Source: Hofstenia miamia
Taxonomy: Eukaryota > Xenacoelomorpha > Acoela
DNA length: 64,000 nt
Direction of reading: 5' to 3'
NCBI GenBank assembly: GCA_004352715.1
Contig: SCFE01000040.1
Coordinates: forward strand, 1,556,322 to 1,620,321
Shown: piece after piece, positions 60,333 through 64,000 of the stretch
How the letters are laid out: every line of letters starts with the position of its first letter
How positions within the stretch are numbered: position 1 is the first letter of the stretch
The notes under the pieces: generated by a model
What the model was told of the DNA's origin: nothing
What the model saw: only the letters and a program-made list of their open reading frames with translations
The model's database searches: none
Made by a program: the position numbers and the translations under genes

Positions 60333-61590
60333 TTCTATAATTTTTCACTTTGAATTTACCTAAGATATTTAATTTTCAGAAATGTCCTTGTTGATGAATG
60401 TCACAAACATTTTTAATCTGTTTGCTAGAGCTCTTTTTATACAAAGACAGATTGTCTCAAAAATACAGAATTCATCTTTCATTTGAGTAAGACACGCACA
60501 CCGATGTCGCCGGACGCAGCCGCTGTTGACAGAATCGGATATTGCCATCATTGTCGAAAATCTGTCACAACAATAATACGAATTGTACATTATCACAGTA
60601 GGCTTGACACATACCTTACTTTCAAGAAGAAATGGATTAATGAAATGTTCGTTTTATATTGTTCAGAATGCCTCAATTAAGTTTAAATTTGAAGATTGTC
60701 TGAAGTGAGTAAATTATTAATTTGGCGGTTTGACACTTTTTTTCTTTATTGATATGATTTATTAAAGTTGGGCATAGACAGCAGGATTTCCACCTGTCAT
60801 GTACTTAAGGTGGAATTTGTTAAAAGCTTTTTATCGCATCTAGTTCGTTAGCAATCTCAACTGACATGTCGAGAAAGTAGTCTAGTTAATTACTCTTCTA
60901 TTGAAAAATAATTACCCTATTTTTGTCCAATTGTTTTTAAATGAAATGGGTCGAATTCTTTAAACAACTGAATTTTTTGTCAATTCCATTAGACTATACG
61001 CGTAATAATGCCTTGATGTATTTCTATGTTTCAAATTCTTATATAATTCAAACGAGTGAGAAACAATCTAGGAAGAGGCAATTTTAATACAGCAACAAAA
61101 TTACATTTTATGCTCTCGATATGAATCTGTGATGAAAAATGAGGAGTTCTTAGGAATGAATTTATGAATGAATTGTGAGTAATATTTGGAAATATTTTAT
61201 GCAAGTTCAACAAAATTTTCAGAAAAAACAGTAAAATATCTAAAAATGACCAACATCAAAGTGACTCACGTGTCAGGTTGATTCTTACAATATTTGTAGG
61301 TCAGGAGCAAATTCGGTTGTGTCAAGAATAGTTGACAATGGTCGAAGTTTGTTAACCAAATTATTGTTTTTTACAAATTGACTTTAAGTGAGTCAAACTT
61401 ATATTGTAATCATTAAAAGATTTTTCATTACACAATTCAGAAATTTCTTGAAAATTTTTTGGTTAGGAAAGACACTTTACTGTATTTCTAGAGATACTGT
61501 GTGTGACAAGGTATCCTTATTGGAAAAATAACGTACGTTCTTTTAAGTAAACAATACTCTTTCAGTTACTGGCAATTTCTAAAACAATAT
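60333..61590. other. no confident gene; a small GC-richer patch at 60490-60560
   Basis: Both strands are open around 60369-60680. The plus frame has AAAVDRIGYCHHCRKSVTT, with two close cysteine/histidine pairs, but it matches no domain I can name. The rest is AT-rich. Confidence 0.4.
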
Positions 61591-61592
61591 AT

Positions 61593-61787
61593 CAGGGCTG
61601 TACTCCTAAATAATTCACAATGAGGGTTCTAATCTTGAGAACGGTATTTTGTATGATATATTTTGACCAAATTTTATTATCTCAAAAATAAAATCCAACA
61701 TCCAAACCGACTATAAATTTATCTAGAGGGGCTGGGCCTCCAATAGTTTAACAAGTTGGGCTGAGCACCCCCTCAAATACACCCCTG
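61593..61787. mobile_element. short MITE with CAGGG ends, 195 bp
   Basis: The left end CAGGGCTGTACT and the reverse complement of the right end CAGGGGTGTATT differ at two of 12. Flanks are CAATATAT and ATATATAT, so a target duplication is possible but lies in TA-rich DNA and is not decisive. Shape and ends resemble the element at 58508. Confidence 0.6.
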
Positions 61788-62063
61788 ATATATATATTTT
61801 TTTTTCATTCAATATGCTTTTCTTATGATTTTATTTTAGAAATGTTTATTAAATAATAGAAAGAGCTATGTAAAAAACTATATATATATATATAAATGTC
61901 TGATATGCTACTGATTTTTCATGGTCATACTGATACCCAACTATAATGCGGTATTTTGTGTGATACTGAACAGAACCGATTCCCAAAATTTTTACATCGC
62001 CGAGCCCTAGTGAGTACGGTTAGGTACGAATAAGAAACAATTTTTTGTAAGGCGGATGCTGTG

Positions 62064-62064
<1 letters not shown>

Positions 62065-62111
<47 letters not shown>

Positions 62112-62122
62112 TATATATATAT
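62065..62122. repeat. (TA)n microsatellite
   Basis: TA dinucleotides with one TATTATATG interruption, about 50 bp beyond the 3' end of the seven-transmembrane gene. Confidence 0.93.
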
Positions 62123-62173
62123 TGAAACTTCATGATAGTGTTTGACAAAAACACATTTGAAAAGAGATGTATT

Positions 62174-63223
62174 CTAAGGACATGAGCACAGCTTTACGCG
62201 ATACAATGGAATATATAGCCAAAAGGGATCAAAGACGCATACTATATGGGCGGCAAAATCTAGGACTATCTTCTTTGATATTTGCTTGTCAATGTAGATT
62301 TTTTCAATCAGCATCATGGGGCAATCTGAATCGAATAAGACAATGTCCCCAAGTGAAAACACTGTACAAATTGAAATGAACAGTAAGAAAATTGTCATTA
62401 GGTTACATCTTTGAAGAGTTTTGTGTTTATAAGCGTCATACTTACAGGATTTGATTTCCTCTGGAATATCATCGGCGTAAGCTGCAACTGCTATTAGCGT
62501 TAGCGTAACGATACAGATAAGAAATTGGAACATTACAATTGGCTCCATTAAGAATGTCTGGCTAAGTTCTTCAACACGAGTTTGGAAAAACATTAAGAAA
62601 AGAGTTGAAACAAATCCACACAGTGCGCAGACGAAACATGTTATATTGATATGCTTTGTCTTCTGAATGGTACAAAATATGATGCACATGACTTGTATCA
62701 ACTTAAACGCATGAGCAAAGTTTCTGATAATACTGTGTTGAGTCATTGAGTGACTATAAAGACTCCCAACTTCTACTTCTAGATTGTTGTTGTAGGTCTT
62801 ATGTGTTTCACCAGGACCTCTAGAATACATTGATATGAGAAATGGCAATAAAACAGCACAATGAAGGAAGTTGTAGATAAACATCAAAATAGTCACATTT
62901 ATTTTTCTACTACCGAATGGTCGCTGTTTGTCTTTAGAAATTATGGAAAGTTTGTAATATCCAGAAAAAATAAAAATTAAAGCGAAAGCGTTAATAACAG
63001 ATCCTAACACAGTCATTATGAGAAAAAAGCAAATCTCCATATCCAAATTAAACATGAAGCACTCAATAACAGCATTTATCTGCTCAGTTGTAAGGTTATC
63101 AGAATCCTTGCTTTCAGTGCCTTCCATTAAAATTTCCCATGACACTGTTTTGGATGCTTGAAATGCGATTTTTCGAATGTAACATTTGTTGTTTTTAAGT
63201 TTGTAACCAATCACGAACACCAT
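62174..63223 (-). CDS. seven-transmembrane receptor-like protein (putative orphan GPCR), intronless
   Basis: A 349-codon uninterrupted ORF. Hydrophobic segments fall at about residues 64-87, 108-132, 165-187, 191-213, 228-250, 273-296 and 318-341, giving seven membrane spans with charged loops between. The N-terminus has a glycosylation sequon (NLT, about 43-45), consistent with an extracellular start. M33 (63127, followed by G) is an alternative start giving 317 residues. TM7 contains FDPFWLYIPLYR, reminiscent of the N/DPxxY end of class A receptors, but I see no DRY after TM3, no CWxP in TM6 and no TM3/ECL2 cysteine pair. A strong donor-like CT|GTAAGTAT lies near codon 260, yet reading through adds TM6 and TM7, so I keep one exon. 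Ligand and subfamily are unknown. It is the only convincing host gene here, flanked by (TA)n on both sides. Confidence 0.72.
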   Translation of the reverse strand: MVFVIGYKLKNNKCYIRKIAFQASKTVSWEILMEGTESKDSDNLTTEQINAVIECFMFNLDMEICFFLIMTVLGSVINAFALIFIFSGYYKLSIISKDKQRPFGSRKINVTILMFIYNFLHCAVLLPFLISMYSRGPGETHKTYNNNLEVEVGSLYSHSMTQHSIIRNFAHAFKLIQVMCIIFCTIQKTKHINITCFVCALCGFVSTLFLMFFQTRVEELSQTFLMEPIVMFQFLICIVTLTLIAVAAYADDIPEEIKSCKYDAYKHKTLQRCNLMTIFLLFISICTVFSLGDIVLFDSDCPMMLIEKIYIDKQISKKIVLDFAAHIVCVFDPFWLYIPLYRVKLCSCP

Positions 63224-63414
63224 TAATTTAAAAGAATTTAAATTTTCGCAAGATGGCGTTCTAGAACACTTAAAATTAAATTATCAGATTTTAGCAAATT
63301 GCTATTATATGAGGTAGGACATGTCATTTTTAATCTCACATTAAAATAAAAGCTAGTGTTCTCCAATTCAGCCAGAAAAGGCAGCCTATCATTACGCTTA
63401 ATGCTCTGTCATGG

Positions 63415-63418
<4 letters not shown>

Positions 63419-63448
<30 letters not shown>

Positions 63449-63466
63449 TTGTATATATATATATGT
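63419..63466. repeat. (TA)n microsatellite
   Basis: Two TA runs are separated by CCTTG, about 200 bp upstream of the receptor-like gene start. Confidence 0.93.
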
Positions 63467-63532
63467 GTGAAATGATAGTTTTTTGAAAGTTTACTTAATG
63501 AATACAATCTAAAAGGAAACACTACAATAAAA

Positions 63533-63602
63533 TTATGGAATGAAACCTAAAATAAATATAAATACCTTATTGGATTAATTTGTTTATTTAATAACTTTGT
63601 TT
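63533..63602. repeat. left arm of inverted repeat flanking the Penelope-like fragment
   Basis: AATTATGGAATGAAACCTAA ... TTTAATAACTTTGTTT. Its inverted counterpart is at 63884-63953 (AATTATGAAATGAAATTTAA when reversed), with roughly four fifths of aligned bases identical and small gaps. It may be the inverted terminal repeat typical of Penelope-like elements. Confidence 0.75.
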
Positions 63603-63830
63603 TATCGATGTTGTTAATTTCAATGGCTTCTGCAATTTATGGATACTTTGTTCTTGTAATGATCTTAGAATTTTCGATGCTGATATTATGAATATGATTC
63701 AAAATTTCTAATGTTAAATGCCTATTGATGTGCTTTTTGATTCGAGTATCAAAATGACGGATGGTTTCACTGATGTATGATTTCTTACAATCATCACAAG
63801 TATATTTATAAAATAATGATAATCCAATCC
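63580..63830 (-). pseudogene. Penelope-like element, GIY-YIG endonuclease fragment
   Basis: On the minus strand, YKYTCDDCKKSYISETIRHF followed by DTRIKKHINRH matches the start of the Penelope-like GIY-YIG domain (Y-C-C-SYIGET-R-l--R-EH), with Ser where the second Gly is usual. After LEILNHIHNISIENSKII and one TAA, IAEAIEINNIDKTKLLNK gives the domain's C-terminal Glu-containing helix (normally EAI.I.....LN). In full elements this domain follows an RT and nicks target DNA. Here the RT is absent: the right inverted-repeat arm begins about 50 bp upstream. It is a 5'-truncated, inactive copy. Confidence 0.82.
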
Positions 63831-63883
63831 TTTTGATATTTCAATCATTCAAAACAGTAATTTTAATTCGCAACAAAGATCAA

Positions 63884-63953
63884 ATAAACAAAGTTATTAA
63901 ATATAATTAATCCAGCAAAGTATATTTATTTTAAATTTCATTTCATAATTGTG
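63884..63953. repeat. right arm of inverted repeat flanking the Penelope-like fragment
   Basis: The reverse complement of this stretch aligns with 63533-63602, sharing TAAAATAAATATA, TGGATTAATT and ATTTAATAACTTTGTTT in the same order. Confidence 0.75.
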
Positions 63954-64000
63954 GTGTAAGTTTGTATATGGTAAAAAATTTTTTCTTAAATTATTTGTGT

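Noticed and set aside
60483-60680. Possible zinc-finger exon (GYCHHCRKS)
   Set aside because: The spacing does not complete any known zinc-binding pattern and both strands are equally open.
1-64000. tRNA, rRNA, snRNA and CRISPR structures
   Set aside because: A read for tRNA B-box-like GGTTCNANNCC with cloverleaf partners, and for regularly spaced identical repeats, found nothing convincing.

Overview
The window is AT-rich (by eye about two thirds A+T or more) nuclear DNA from a metazoan, most likely an invertebrate. The reasons are very low coding density, long (TA)n microsatellites that break the assembly, and a dense mix of animal transposable elements: Ty3/gypsy LTR elements, non-LTR (LINE) reverse transcriptases, a Penelope-like fragment, mariner, Tc1 and hAT types, and a TIR element with Polinton-like ends. 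I cannot name the taxon. No tRNA, rRNA, CRISPR array or bacterial operon is visible.

Layout: 1-3237 holds the 3' portion of a Ty3/gypsy element (pol, a 1,000-N gap, an unusual ORF in the env position, polypurine tract, start of the 3' LTR). 4498-5038 is a 541-bp mariner with matched inverted repeats, followed by (TA)n and a broken Tc1 transposase (5344-6598, minus). 6600-11700 is empty of recognisable genes. 11730-13400 has a LINE RT fragment, two dispersed-repeat families and a perfect 121-bp tandem duplication. 16029-22075 is a nested transposon block: a LINE RT gene split by a TIR element with a perfect 6-bp target duplication, then a second Ty3/gypsy element with gag, protease, RT, RNase H and a broken integrase. 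23340-23905 is an orphan gag fragment (minus) and 24317-24698 a hAT-type MITE with an 8-bp target duplication.

29912-30507 is a tandemly duplicated, decayed Ty3/gypsy RT fragment (minus) joined by an 11-N gap. 34240-34484 is another LINE scrap. 41834-42895 is an IS630-Tc1-mariner-type element whose inverted repeats are built from short tandem units. 50147-51168 and 51287-52027 carry further repeat-derived sequence. 58508-58713 and 61593-61787 are two short CAGNGG-ended MITEs.

The only convincing host gene is 62174-63223 (minus), an intronless seven-transmembrane protein resembling an orphan GPCR but lacking most class A landmarks. The right edge (63533-63955) holds a Penelope-like GIY-YIG endonuclease remnant flanked by inverted repeat arms.

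The genes do not form a pathway. The region is an intergenic graveyard of elements inserted into one another around one receptor-like gene. The most informative structure is the nested insertion at 16137-17513, because the interrupted reading frame and the target duplication define both ends exactly.
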